NCBI GenBank assembly: GCA_947039455.1
Contig: CAMQZB010000009.1
Span: 1-64,000, forward strand
From: an uncultured Clostridia bacterium
Lineage (GTDB): Bacteria > Bacillota > Clostridia > Christensenellales > CAMQZB01
Direction: 5' to 3'
DNA length: 64,000 nt
The position numbers and the translations under genes were made by a program. Positions within the stretch are counted from its first letter, which is position 1, and each line of letters begins with the position of its first letter. Shown piece by piece: positions 47,261 to 57,944 of this stretch. Below the pieces are notes generated by a model. That model was not told where the DNA came from. It did no database searches and was given only the letters and a program-made list of their open reading frames with translations.

Positions 47261-50047
47261 ATGAGGAAAGAATTACTAAATAAAATTGATGAAGCGTTAA
47301 AATGCAATTTAGTGGGAGAAACGCATTTTACTAGTGAGGAGTTTTCCGAATTAGGCGAATATACGGCTAGTATATTGCGACGTTATTCGCAAGGGACTAT
47401 TACGAGTATTGGACAAGAAGAAGAAAAAATTTTGTTTGTCGCTTTGATAAATGTAGTGAAGGAGTGGAAGCCTGGAGTTAGTGGAAATAACTTGGAAAGC
47501 TCTGAAACTTTTAGAAATTTTGCTTATCGTGCAATGTCTGGAGAAAGCGGAGATATTCCGAATAATGTATATTTGTTTATAAATGGAGTAGTAAAAAAAG
47601 TTTGTAAAATGCACAATATAACTTTGTTTAGTTGCGTAAAAAAATATTATGCAACGGTATTAGCACATTCGCTGTCACCAGAACAGTCAATTAGGGCGTT
47701 CTTAGATTTATGCTGGGATATTTATCTAAATGACTTAGGCCAAAATTATGTTGCAAATGATCCAATTTTTTTAAGTATAGCAAATCAATTAAAATGGAGA
47801 TTTTCTGAGAATAAAAACCTTGATGAGAAATTTGAGCTTAGCGGAAGTGTTTATGCGTTAAGGGCAGGAATTAAGTATCTTTTTGTATATGATGAGGAGC
47901 GTGCGGTAAAATTCTTAGATAAAAGTATATTTTATATCAACAAAATTTTTGAAGAAAATAATTTGAAAAATAATGATAATCAAATTGCAAGTTTAATTAA
48001 TAAATGGTGGGAAAAGAAATTAAATAGTATAAAATTGAGTGCTAGAAAACCAAGAGGAGACCATGTGCCTGTAGATAGATCGCACATTTTTCCGCGTTTT
48101 AGACTTTTGCAAGAAGAATTGATATTGGGAATTCCGGCAATTAGACTTGAAGATAATTTCTATGAGAAAGTATTTTTGAGAGTGTACAATGACGATAATA
48201 TTATATTTGAAGATGTAGTGGACACTCTTGGCACGGGGCTTGCAATGTCTACAAAATATAAAGATATAGTAATTAGCAACTTTCTAAATGAAGGTGAAAA
48301 TATAAATATCAGAGTAGAAATAGAGCTTGCTGGCAAAATTATATATGATTCAAAAAAGACTTTATTCAGGGATTTCTTATTGTTTAACGGAGAAAAAGAA
48401 ATATACTCATGTGAAGTTGCTACAGGAGAATATTTTATATTTACAACTGATATAGATGCTTTTAATCATACTCCACAATTACTTCAAGATGCAGGTGTTT
48501 ATAAATATGCTATTTCAGCAGAAAGCGGTGAGACGTTACACTACAATACTAAAAAAGTTTTTTTCACCAATGAAAAGAGCAGTTCACGTGCTTGGGTTAA
48601 GGGGAATATCGTAAATAATTCTATTTACGTTAAGGACGGTCAGGAATATAGAATTTTTTCAAAATACAGTGGGTTAACGATCAAAAGTGAAGGTAAAGAG
48701 AAAAATAATTATGTACTAAAAGTGAACGGTGAAATAGTTAATATACAAACTGAGAGTGACAGCATCCTGGAAGAAATTAATGTGGAGTTAGACTTGCTTG
48801 AGTTTAAACCGCATAGCATAGAAATATTTGATTTAAAATCAAACAAATTAATATTTGCAAGAAATGTAATTATCGTACATGATTGTAAATGCGAATTTGA
48901 TAGAAAGTACTATTATGGTGATAATTCTAGTGGCACATTTAGCTTTAGATATAATGATGAAAGACTAGAACGAGATTTTCAAATTGACAATACTAGTGAA
49001 GTAAGTATTAACTTATTCGACGGAAAAATTGTTGCTGTTATTCCAAAGATTGTAGTGAAATTTAATGAATTTAGCACAACAAAACTACATCACGAAATGC
49101 TTTGGGTAGGTAACATAAATAATGGCGTTGTTATGACAATAGAGAAGCCAGAAGATATTGACTTGTCAATATGGGTTCTAAACCATGAAGTTCCAGCAAC
49201 TAATGGTTCTAGCTATGCCTTTGGAAAAACATTGAATATTGTTAAGGAGCAAGATTTGAAATCGGGAATAGTATTCTTTAAGACTAGGGATGGTATTGAA
49301 AAAATTTGTGAAGTAGCATTTTCTCCTATAATGTTGAAAATACCAAAAATAGATGTCAACGGAAGTATCCTTGAATGGAATGCAGAAGGTTGCTATGTCG
49401 GTCCAAAAGATAGTAGTTTTTTGATTGAAATATTGGATTATAAAAATAAAATAATATTAACATCAAATTTAACTGGACTTGTTAATAGAGCGTATCTTAT
49501 GAGCAAAAGCGCTGATGGCACGTCTCTTGATAAGGGTGTATATAAAGTTAGAGTTAGTGTTTGCGCAAAAGGGTTTGTGAAAACCAATCACATAGTCAAA
49601 GAATTTGACTATGTGATTGGTGGGTTTGATGAGGTCAGGTTTTACAAGAAAGCCTTATCCGTGTCAAGGGCTATGTGTATGGATAAAAATCGAACGGACG
49701 ATATACAAACTTTTTTCATTGACAATTTGAAATATCTTGGAGAGGAAGAATTTAAATTTTACTCAGGAAAAATATATGTTAACAAACTGGGAAGAAAGAC
49801 ATATTTAGACACTATGTACAATGGAAAAGAAAATGAAACAATCAATCCTGTTCGAATTGAAATAAGAAACGATAATTCATTATGGTTAGTGGCTGGATTG
49901 GACAAAGGTTTAATTGACATTCATGATTTTGTTGGCGAGCTAATGTTGAATAAAAAGCATAAAGGTATAACAAATTCTCAAAAACAATCTGAAATAGATG
50001 GTATTGACTATTACATTTATCAAATAGTGGAGGATCAAAATGTTTAA
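47261..50047 (+). CDS. Large protein of unknown function paired with a DUF1998 helicase (DruH-like by position)
   Basis: A 928-aa protein with a helical N-terminal third (about 1-260) and a long beta-rich remainder with repeated Ig-like or jelly-roll-like strand patterns. No catalytic motif is seen. It overlaps the following helicase gene by eight bases. A two-gene set of a large uncharacterised protein and a DUF1998 helicase is the plan of Druantia type III (DruH-DruE); sequence identity with DruH could not be tested. An 18-bp perfect hairpin lies in its coding sequence at 49583. Confidence 0.6.
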   Translation: MRKELLNKIDEALKCNLVGETHFTSEEFSELGEYTASILRRYSQGTITSIGQEEEKILFVALINVVKEWKPGVSGNNLESSETFRNFAYRAMSGESGDIPNNVYLFINGVVKKVCKMHNITLFSCVKKYYATVLAHSLSPEQSIRAFLDLCWDIYLNDLGQNYVANDPIFLSIANQLKWRFSENKNLDEKFELSGSVYALRAGIKYLFVYDEERAVKFLDKSIFYINKIFEENNLKNNDNQIASLINKWWEKKLNSIKLSARKPRGDHVPVDRSHIFPRFRLLQEELILGIPAIRLEDNFYEKVFLRVYNDDNIIFEDVVDTLGTGLAMSTKYKDIVISNFLNEGENINIRVEIELAGKIIYDSKKTLFRDFLLFNGEKEIYSCEVATGEYFIFTTDIDAFNHTPQLLQDAGVYKYAISAESGETLHYNTKKVFFTNEKSSSRAWVKGNIVNNSIYVKDGQEYRIFSKYSGLTIKSEGKEKNNYVLKVNGEIVNIQTESDSILEEINVELDLLEFKPHSIEIFDLKSNKLIFARNVIIVHDCKCEFDRKYYYGDNSSGTFSFRYNDERLERDFQIDNTSEVSINLFDGKIVAVIPKIVVKFNEFSTTKLHHEMLWVGNINNGVVMTIEKPEDIDLSIWVLNHEVPATNGSSYAFGKTLNIVKEQDLKSGIVFFKTRDGIEKICEVAFSPIMLKIPKIDVNGSILEWNAEGCYVGPKDSSFLIEILDYKNKIILTSNLTGLVNRAYLMSKSADGTSLDKGVYKVRVSVCAKGFVKTNHIVKEFDYVIGGFDEVRFYKKALSVSRAMCMDKNRTDDIQTFFIDNLKYLGEEEFKFYSGKIYVNKLGRKTYLDTMYNGKENETINPVRIEIRNDNSLWLVAGLDKGLIDIHDFVGELMLNKKHKGITNSQKQSEIDGIDYYIYQIVEDQNV
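49583..49621. repeat. 18-bp perfect inverted repeat within a coding region
   Basis: ACCAATCACATAGTCAAA and its exact complement are separated by GAA, inside the 928-aa gene and in frame. It is an unusually long perfect hairpin for coding DNA; it has no T tail. Confidence 0.85.
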
Positions 50048-53000
50048 TCCAATAAAAGCATCTCAAAATATTAAGAAAGAATTCATTGATTACATAACGA
50101 CGTCTCATGCATTTGCTGATCAAAATTTGCAAAAGAGTTTAATTGAAGAGCTAAATAAAAGTATTTCTAAAGGACCAATCTTAGAAATAAAAGAAACATT
50201 TACAAGTGGGAAAACTATTAATGAGTTAATTAAAGAAGGCATTGCAAGCGAATTATTCACTGAAATTGAAAAGCTAAAGTCGAATGATAAATTATATAAG
50301 AAGAAAATACCGCTTGATAGACCATTATACATGCACCAAGAGCGTGCGTTCAGAAAAGTAATTAGCGGTGACAATTTAATTGTTTCAACAGGAACGGGAA
50401 GTGGAAAAACAGAATGTTTCTTACTGCCAATTATAAATGATTTGTTAAGAGAAATTGAACAAGGAACTCTCAATTCAGGAGTAAGAGCCTTGTTGATATA
50501 TCCTATGAATGCTCTTGCCAATGACCAAATAAAAAGAATTAGAGAAATATTTATGAAATTTCCTCAAATAACTTTTGGTGTATATAACGGAGCCACGGAA
50601 GAAGACGAGAAAAAAGCTATAGATATATATGAGGCGATGTTCAGTCAAGAATCTGTTCCTGAACTAAGGCATAAATTAGATAATGAATTGTTATCAAGAA
50701 CCGAAATGAAAGAAACGCCTCCGCATATTCTTTTCACAAACTATGCAATGCTGGAGCATATGCTTTTAAGACCAAAAGACGACAGATTATTTGCGAAAGC
50801 GGATTTTAAATTTATCGTACTTGATGAGGCACATGTTTATCAAGGAGCAATGGGCATTGAAACTGCATTGCTTATGCGAAGATTGAGAGCTAGAATATCA
50901 TCAAGTAGAGAAACTCAATTTATTTTAACAAGTGCAACACTTGGAAATGAGACGGATTCACCAGATGATGTTGTAAAATTTGCACGTAATTTATGTGGAG
51001 TGAATTTCTTTACAACTGATATAATATGGGCATCCAGAGAAAAATTTGTAGCTTGTAGCAAACCGATTGATTATCCACAAGGAATGTTTGAAGAATTAGC
51101 TAATAGTGAAGAAGTTGCAATGGATATAATTAAAAAATATGGATATATGGCAAATGATAAGATGGGTGAGAAGGAAATGATTTATGACATAGTAAGCTCA
51201 TCTAAAATATACAATCTAATGAGAGAATTAATTGTGGAAAATATTGATTTTACAACATTTTCTAATCGATTAAATTTATCTATAAATGATGCATTAGCAC
51301 TCATTACGCTATGTTCAAAAGCTGTAAAAAATGGTAAATCACTTGTTGAAGCAAGATTTCATTTTTTCATAAAGAGTCTTGAAGGGTGTTATGTTTGTTT
51401 AAGCCCAAACAAACAAATTTACTTAAGCAGGAATAAACAAATTTTTGTGGAAGGCAAAATGTATAGGTGTTTTGAGGTTGCGGTATGTGATGACTGCGGC
51501 AAAATGTCGTTAGTTGGAAAAATTGAAGATAAACGATTGGAACAAGTGAATTTGATTAATGGACAAGTTGATTATTTTACATTTGCCAATGATGAGATGA
51601 TATCTGTAGATGAAGATTCTAGTGAAGATGATTCAAACAGTGACAAAAAGGGAGAATTGTATTATTTATGTCCATATTGTGGTGCAATTATTGAGGAAAA
51701 AGGAATACACCATCCGCCATGTGAGTGCGGTGTTGAAGGCTATATTAAAATACGCAATTTGAAGAAAAAAACGGGCAATTCCGCAAGGTGTCAACTTTGT
51801 GGAAAGGGTAAGAATAAGAGATTTTTCTTAGGAAATGAGGCTGCAACCTCAGTTTTGGCAACTTCTCTTTATGAAGAATTGCCAGAACATGTTTTAGATG
51901 ACGATAATGTTGAATCAAGTAGTTCTAGTAATCCATTTATTGTAGTAGCTGCAAAAAATAAAAAACAACATAAAAAGTCAGCAAGACAATTTTTGGTTTT
52001 TTCGGATAGTAGACAAGAAGCAGCAAAGTTCGCATGTTATTTGACAGAAAGTTATAAAGAATTTTTAAGAAGAAGAGGTATATGGCAAATAATCAAACAT
52101 GATAAGAAGAATCCAAGTAATAGTCCTAAAAATATTTCAGAATTTGTAAAAACATTATCAAATTATTATTCTAGCTATAGAAGCTTTTCTGAGTCAAATT
52201 CGGACAAATCAAACTTAAAGAACATTAGTGATGAGAATGCATGGATAGGAATTTTAAATGAGTTGCATAATTATAGACGTAGGACATCATTGGTTTCGCT
52301 TGGTCAAATTAAGTTTGAATATTTGGGAAATAGCCACGATATCATTACGTCTACTTGTTCTCAATATGGTATAAACAATTTTGAATATGTAAAAGAAATG
52401 CTCAACATTTTAGCAATGGAAATTGTTAAAAGCGGAGCAATTTCAACTGATGCGCCTAGCGATATAAGTGATGTTGATAGAGAGTATATATATTTTTGTA
52501 GTTATCAAAAATCATTAAACAAGACTGAAAAAAAATATGATAATACTTGCTGGATGCCAAGACATAGGGCAAAAGAAGGATATTATCGTACTAATAAAAT
52601 GGAATTAATTAAGTTAGTATTAAAAGTTGATGAAGATAGCGCGTTTCAATTTTTGGAAAATTATTGGGGCTATTTAATTGATGATAGCAATGACTATAAA
52701 ATGGTTTCGCTAAATAAAGATGGAAACTATGCCATGCCTGCAAAAAATTTCGTTGTAAGAGTAAGTGGTGATGAAGGAATTCATTGGTATAAATGCGAAA
52801 AATGTGGCAGAATATCGCCATATACTGTCACGGGAAAATGCTCAACAGTAGGGTGTGGTGGAAATGCTAGAGAAGTGTTTTCAGAAGATATTGAGAAAGA
52901 TAATCACTATGCGAAGATGTATGCAGAAATGAAAATGAGTCCACTGTTTATTAAAGAACACACGGCTCAATTAAGTAAGCATGAAAGTGCAGTGTATCAA

Positions 53001-54854
53001 CAGCAATTTATAAAAAAAGAAATTAATGCATTGTCTTGCTCAACGACTTTTGAAATGGGTGTAGATGTAGGTGATTTAGAAACGGTGTTTTTGAGGAATA
53101 TGCCACCTTTACCAGCTAATTATGCACAAAGAGCAGGGCGTGCTGGTAGAAGTATTGATTCAGTCGCATTTGCGTTAACATTTGCAAAGTTAAGTTCGCA
53201 CGATTTTACGTTTTTTAAAGAACCTAATAAAATGATTAGTGGAACAATTATGCCTCCTATTTTTAAGTTAGAGAATGAAAAAATTGTGAAAAGGCATATA
53301 TTTGCTATAGCTCTGAGCATGTTTTTTGGACTAAATCCAGAGATGTACAACCATAATAATGCTGATAAATTTATTAACCAAAAAGGTTATGAATCATTTG
53401 AAAATTGGCTTCTAGATAAACCGGAGGAGCTTAAAAACATGATAATATCATCAATTCCAAATGAAGCTAATTTTCAAGAAGTTATGGGCGTAAATGATTT
53501 TAGTTGGGTCAATTCTCTTTTTGGTGAAGAAGGTTCATTTTCATTGTTAATCAACGAATATTGGGACACGATTTTAGAATTTGAGAATCAAATAAAAAAA
53601 TTAAGTAGCCAAGATTTAGAAGAAAATTCAATAAGAAATAATTTGATGTGGGGGCTAGAGCGGTTTAAAAAAAATCAATTGATAGACTTTTTGGCAAGGG
53701 GAAATATATTGCCAAAGTATGGATTTCCAGTAGACACTGTGGAATTAAGTCAAACGACAACAGCAAAAAACATAAAGAAATTACGATTAACTAGGGATTT
53801 GCAAATCGCTATATCTGAATATGCTCCTTCTTCTCAAGTGATAGCAGATGGAAAGCTTTATACAAGTAGATATATTAAAAAGTCAAAGAAAAGAACCTCA
53901 AAATCAAATTGGGATACAGCATATATTTGCGAATGTACTAATCAAGACTGTAAAGCTACTAATTACAGTGTAGTGCCTGCTGAAAGTGATGGAAAACAAT
54001 GTTCATTTTGTAATACTATTTTAAAGCCAAGAAGTTGGAAAAAGAGCATAGAGCCACGTTCGGGATTTGCCACTGATAGGAAAGCTGACCCAGTGCCTAT
54101 GACAAAGCAAGATAAAGTTTACAGAACGCAAGACTATTATTTAGGTGATACGACAAGTAAAAAAATTGAAGAATACACTGTAAATTTGAATGGAATAGAT
54201 ATTAAATTGCAATCAACTACTAATGATTCGTTGTTGGTAAAGTCTCTAAGCAGTTTTTACGTATGTGAGAAGTGTGGATTTGCTATTGCTGATGATGAAT
54301 ATAGTATGGTAGAAGACGCGAGTGCTAAAGTTATGCGAAATGGAACGCCACTCAAAGTGATCGGCAAACTTCATGAAAGTCAATTTGGTCAATATACTTG
54401 TGACAACAAAGAATTAATGCCGTATTCTTTACACCACAAGTTCTCAACGGATGTAGCAAAGATTTCATTTGGTTGTGACACCTCGAACTATGAAACAATG
54501 ATTTCGGCATCTTTTGCAATACTATTTGCACTATCTCAAGAATTAAATATTGAACGAAGAGATGTGAAGGTTTGTCTTTCAAAATATATAGATGACAATA
54601 ATGTTGCTGTAAATTCGATAATAATCTATGATAGTGTGCCGGGCGGTGCAGGACACTCCAGACGACTAGTAACTGAAGACGGTGCAATGCTGACGAGAAT
54701 TTTGAAAGTCGCGCTACGAAATACTGCTGACTGTCCTCAAAAATGCGACCCGTCCTGTTATGCATGTTTAAGAAGTTACGAAAATCAAAGAATACATGAT
54801 CTATTAGACCGAAATAAGGCACATGAATTCCTATCTAAAATATTAAATAAATAG
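50040..54854 (+). CDS. DEAD/DEAH-box helicase with C-terminal DUF1998 (DruE/MrfA-like)
   Basis: A 1604-aa SF2 helicase. Walker A STGTGSGKTE (about 116), LDEAH (about 261), motif III TSATLG, and motif VI YAQRAGRAGRS in the second motor half. Several zinc-binding Cys clusters are spread through it (CDDCGK; CPYCG; CQLCGKG; CEKCGRIS; CSFCN; CEKCGFA). The C-terminus is DUF1998: YDSVPGGAGHSRR, then four cysteines in CPQKCDPSCYACLRSYEN. Helicases of this type are the common component of Druantia (DruE) and related systems, and also MrfA repair helicases. The genetic setting favours defence. Confidence 0.87.
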   Translation: MFNPIKASQNIKKEFIDYITTSHAFADQNLQKSLIEELNKSISKGPILEIKETFTSGKTINELIKEGIASELFTEIEKLKSNDKLYKKKIPLDRPLYMHQERAFRKVISGDNLIVSTGTGSGKTECFLLPIINDLLREIEQGTLNSGVRALLIYPMNALANDQIKRIREIFMKFPQITFGVYNGATEEDEKKAIDIYEAMFSQESVPELRHKLDNELLSRTEMKETPPHILFTNYAMLEHMLLRPKDDRLFAKADFKFIVLDEAHVYQGAMGIETALLMRRLRARISSSRETQFILTSATLGNETDSPDDVVKFARNLCGVNFFTTDIIWASREKFVACSKPIDYPQGMFEELANSEEVAMDIIKKYGYMANDKMGEKEMIYDIVSSSKIYNLMRELIVENIDFTTFSNRLNLSINDALALITLCSKAVKNGKSLVEARFHFFIKSLEGCYVCLSPNKQIYLSRNKQIFVEGKMYRCFEVAVCDDCGKMSLVGKIEDKRLEQVNLINGQVDYFTFANDEMISVDEDSSEDDSNSDKKGELYYLCPYCGAIIEEKGIHHPPCECGVEGYIKIRNLKKKTGNSARCQLCGKGKNKRFFLGNEAATSVLATSLYEELPEHVLDDDNVESSSSSNPFIVVAAKNKKQHKKSARQFLVFSDSRQEAAKFACYLTESYKEFLRRRGIWQIIKHDKKNPSNSPKNISEFVKTLSNYYSSYRSFSESNSDKSNLKNISDENAWIGILNELHNYRRRTSLVSLGQIKFEYLGNSHDIITSTCSQYGINNFEYVKEMLNILAMEIVKSGAISTDAPSDISDVDREYIYFCSYQKSLNKTEKKYDNTCWMPRHRAKEGYYRTNKMELIKLVLKVDEDSAFQFLENYWGYLIDDSNDYKMVSLNKDGNYAMPAKNFVVRVSGDEGIHWYKCEKCGRISPYTVTGKCSTVGCGGNAREVFSEDIEKDNHYAKMYAEMKMSPLFIKEHTAQLSKHESAVYQQQFIKKEINALSCSTTFEMGVDVGDLETVFLRNMPPLPANYAQRAGRAGRSIDSVAFALTFAKLSSHDFTFFKEPNKMISGTIMPPIFKLENEKIVKRHIFAIALSMFFGLNPEMYNHNNADKFINQKGYESFENWLLDKPEELKNMIISSIPNEANFQEVMGVNDFSWVNSLFGEEGSFSLLINEYWDTILEFENQIKKLSSQDLEENSIRNNLMWGLERFKKNQLIDFLARGNILPKYGFPVDTVELSQTTTAKNIKKLRLTRDLQIAISEYAPSSQVIADGKLYTSRYIKKSKKRTSKSNWDTAYICECTNQDCKATNYSVVPAESDGKQCSFCNTILKPRSWKKSIEPRSGFATDRKADPVPMTKQDKVYRTQDYYLGDTTSKKIEEYTVNLNGIDIKLQSTTNDSLLVKSLSSFYVCEKCGFAIADDEYSMVEDASAKVMRNGTPLKVIGKLHESQFGQYTCDNKELMPYSLHHKFSTDVAKISFGCDTSNYETMISASFAILFALSQELNIERRDVKVCLSKYIDDNNVAVNSIIIYDSVPGGAGHSRRLVTEDGAMLTRILKVALRNTADCPQKCDPSCYACLRSYENQRIHDLLDRNKAHEFLSKILNK

Positions 54855-54901
54855 ATGCAAATATAGAAATTGTTAAACGTATTGTAAATTGGAGTAGTCA
54901 A

Positions 54902-57898
54902 ATGAATGATGTATGTAGAAAAATATTTGAGAGTTTATATGAAGAAAAATGGCTGTCAATTCAATATAAAAATGTTAAAGATGAAGTGAAAAAATATTGG
55001 ATAGACATTAAAGATATCAATGTCAAAGAAAGGAGACTAACAGTAGACGGGTTGAAACTTTCTAACATGGTTATTGGTTCGCTTAATATATCTATAGATA
55101 GAATATTACACGCAGTTGTTTTAGATAGTACTATTTCTTCGAAAAAAGACCATTTAATTAATGATATCTCATTATTTCCAAGTAAGTATAAAGCTATGTT
55201 TGATAACGTAGCTAATTTAAGGGTTTTGAATTATTTGTCTAAATGCAATAAGTTAGATTCTTTGCCGTATACCGATAAGTATAAATTAGTTGATTATATT
55301 GACGATAATATTCTGGTAAGTCAAGATTTCAATTTGTCTTATGAGCAATTTAAACAGATTGTTAATGAATTTCAATTTAAAAGTCAATCAAAGTCAAATG
55401 TTAAAGTTCAAAGAATAGCAATGAATTTGCTGAGCGTAAACACTAGGCACGGACTATACGTTTTAGCCTACAGAAAATTAAATCTAGATGTTAAAAGCAA
55501 GAAATTGACACCTGATAAAAATATAACATTGTGTAGAGAGTATGCAGTAAATGGTGAAAAGATATCAGTATTGCAATTTCTAGATGAATGCAACATAAAT
55601 TTGTTAGATGAATTTGAACAGAATGCTGAAATAATTAAAGATAAAATATGTCAAAGAAGCGGAACGTCAACGGTTAACGATATGCCATATATTGTAGTAG
55701 TGGCGCACGACAATTTAATTGATTTAGACAAAGAATACGCTGGTATATTGAAGATGTTTGAAGATAATACAGTTACCGCTCCGATAAAAGCATTTTTAGG
55801 CGGTATTACTGATAGAAGCAGAAGACGAAAAGAATATCCAATTATTTTAAAAGATGATAAAGTAAATATAGCGCAGTTGCTAGCTATTAGTAAAGCGATA
55901 AGGAATCCGATAGTTTATGTACAGGGCCCTCCAGGTACTGGCAAAACTAAAACCATAATTAACACGATATTAACAGCTTTTTTCAATGAAAAATCAGTGC
56001 TGTTTTCTTCATACAACAATCATCCTGTAGATAGTGTCTATGCAGAGCTTACTAGTTTGCCATATAATTTCAATGGTCACGGAAGTGCATTATTACCAGT
56101 TTTAAGGCTTGGAAATGATGATAAAATAAGAGAAGCAATAAAAACCATGAAAGAATTGTATAAAAGAGCTAATGATATTAAAATTTTTAAGACATCTCTT
56201 GATACGAATAAGCAAGAAAAGATTGAAAAAACCAAATTAGCAAATGTTATTTTGGCAAAATATGAAGACAAAACTGAATTGGAAGAGAAGAAAGACATGG
56301 TTGAGTCTCTAATATCAAAAACTGATTCTTATAAATTTAGTATTGAACTTCAAACTACGCATAAAGCAAAAATCGAAGATGAATTAAATTTGATTGGTGA
56401 AATTGACGAAGAGAAGGTTACTCAATACTTCAATTATGATTTTAATGAATTATATAAATTTATTAATTTTACATCAGCTGAATACATAAAAAAAATTAAT
56501 GAACCTAAAAATAAAATGTTGCTAGATATTATTCATACGAAAAATGAAGATGAACAACTTAAAGCGTTTAAGCGATATTTAAAAGATAATGATAATTTCC
56601 AAAAGTTCATAAAAATATTCCCAATTATATTAACCACAAATTTATCGGCACAAAAATTAGGCGAGCCAAAAGTTTATTTTGATAAAGTTATTATTGATGA
56701 AGCTGGACAATGTGACAGCGCTGTATCGTTGGTTCCAATTATAAGAGGCAGTGATTTAATGCTTGTTGGAGATCCGCAGCAACTAAAACCAGTTATAGTT
56801 TTAGACCCAAGAATTAATGACGAATTGAAGAGTAAATATGGAGTTTCTGATGACTATGACTATATTAATAATTCAATTTATAAGGCAATATTAACAGCTG
56901 ATCCAATTAGTGATGAAGTCCTTTTAAAATATCACTACAGGTGTAATGAGAAAATTATAGCATTTAATAATAAAAAATATTATAACAATAAGTTAATTGT
57001 GAAAAGTCACAATGAATCAGCAGAACCGCTAAAAATATATAATGTAGAGAGCGTTAATGAAGATATTCGAAATACTTCAAGTGTTGAAGTGAACGAGATT
57101 ATTCAATATATTAAAGATAATCCAAATAAAAACATTGGAATTATTACGCCTTTTGTTAATCAAAAAAAGTTAATTATTAATGCGCTGAAAGATAACGGCT
57201 TTGATGGAAAGGTAATGTGTGGAACTGTTCATGCTTTTCAAGGCGATGAGAAAGATTCAATATTATTTTCATTGGCTTTATCACAAAGTTCAACGCAAAA
57301 AACTTATGATTGGTTGAAAAACAATAAAGAATTAATTAATGTAGCAACATCAAGAGCTAAGGACGAGCTTGTAATTTATGCAAGTAAAAAAGATTTAGTT
57401 AGATTGCATAATGGTGAAGATGATTTATACGAGCTAGTAAAGTATGCTGCTAATAATGGTGTATCGAAAGTTACATCTAGGGTAGCTAATTCAAGGGCGC
57501 TTGGTATTAAGCCTTATAGTACTGAAACCGAAGAGGCTTTTATGACAAGTTTGAATCACGCCTTGAGTAATTTGTATCTAACGGGAAATAAACACTCAGT
57601 GGAAAAAGAAGTTGCGATTAATCATGTATTTGATAAGAGTGAAGATGTTGACGATTTCTTTTATACTGGCAGATTTGATTTTGTAGTCTATGAGAGAATA
57701 GGAAAAAGAAAAATGCCTGTTTTGGCTATTGAGTTAGATGGCCGTGAACATTTGACTGATGAGTTAGTTCGAATACGTGACCAAAAAAAGCAAGTATTAT
57801 GCGACAAGCATAATTTGAAATTAATTAGAATTCCAAATACTTATGCAAGACGCTACAATCACATCAAAAATATCTTAGCAGATTTTTTTGCGAAATAA
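54902..57898 (+). CDS. SF1 helicase with C-terminal DUF2726 nuclease-like domain
   Basis: A 998-aa protein. The N-terminal 70 residues form a small beta-rich domain (WLSIQYKNVKDEVKKYW), similar to SH3/WYL-like readers. The SF1 motor of UPF1/DNA2 type has Walker A GPPGTGKTKT (about 342-351), a coiled-coil insertion (about 410-560), IIDEAGQ (about 598), LVGDPQQLKP and VATSRAKDELVIYAS. The end (about 905-995: VLAIELDGREHL, then RIRDQKKQVLCDKHNLKLIRI) is a DUF2726/Vsr-like nuclease fold with Asp and Gln/Lys at active positions. It follows the DUF1998 helicase by 47 bases and probably belongs to the same system. Confidence 0.85.
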   Translation: MNDVCRKIFESLYEEKWLSIQYKNVKDEVKKYWIDIKDINVKERRLTVDGLKLSNMVIGSLNISIDRILHAVVLDSTISSKKDHLINDISLFPSKYKAMFDNVANLRVLNYLSKCNKLDSLPYTDKYKLVDYIDDNILVSQDFNLSYEQFKQIVNEFQFKSQSKSNVKVQRIAMNLLSVNTRHGLYVLAYRKLNLDVKSKKLTPDKNITLCREYAVNGEKISVLQFLDECNINLLDEFEQNAEIIKDKICQRSGTSTVNDMPYIVVVAHDNLIDLDKEYAGILKMFEDNTVTAPIKAFLGGITDRSRRRKEYPIILKDDKVNIAQLLAISKAIRNPIVYVQGPPGTGKTKTIINTILTAFFNEKSVLFSSYNNHPVDSVYAELTSLPYNFNGHGSALLPVLRLGNDDKIREAIKTMKELYKRANDIKIFKTSLDTNKQEKIEKTKLANVILAKYEDKTELEEKKDMVESLISKTDSYKFSIELQTTHKAKIEDELNLIGEIDEEKVTQYFNYDFNELYKFINFTSAEYIKKINEPKNKMLLDIIHTKNEDEQLKAFKRYLKDNDNFQKFIKIFPIILTTNLSAQKLGEPKVYFDKVIIDEAGQCDSAVSLVPIIRGSDLMLVGDPQQLKPVIVLDPRINDELKSKYGVSDDYDYINNSIYKAILTADPISDEVLLKYHYRCNEKIIAFNNKKYYNNKLIVKSHNESAEPLKIYNVESVNEDIRNTSSVEVNEIIQYIKDNPNKNIGIITPFVNQKKLIINALKDNGFDGKVMCGTVHAFQGDEKDSILFSLALSQSSTQKTYDWLKNNKELINVATSRAKDELVIYASKKDLVRLHNGEDDLYELVKYAANNGVSKVTSRVANSRALGIKPYSTETEEAFMTSLNHALSNLYLTGNKHSVEKEVAINHVFDKSEDVDDFFYTGRFDFVVYERIGKRKMPVLAIELDGREHLTDELVRIRDQKKQVLCDKHNLKLIRIPNTYARRYNHIKNILADFFAK

Positions 57899-57944
57899 AT
57901 TAGTCAAAGAGTAATGAAGAATGCTATAAATAAGGAGAAAAATA

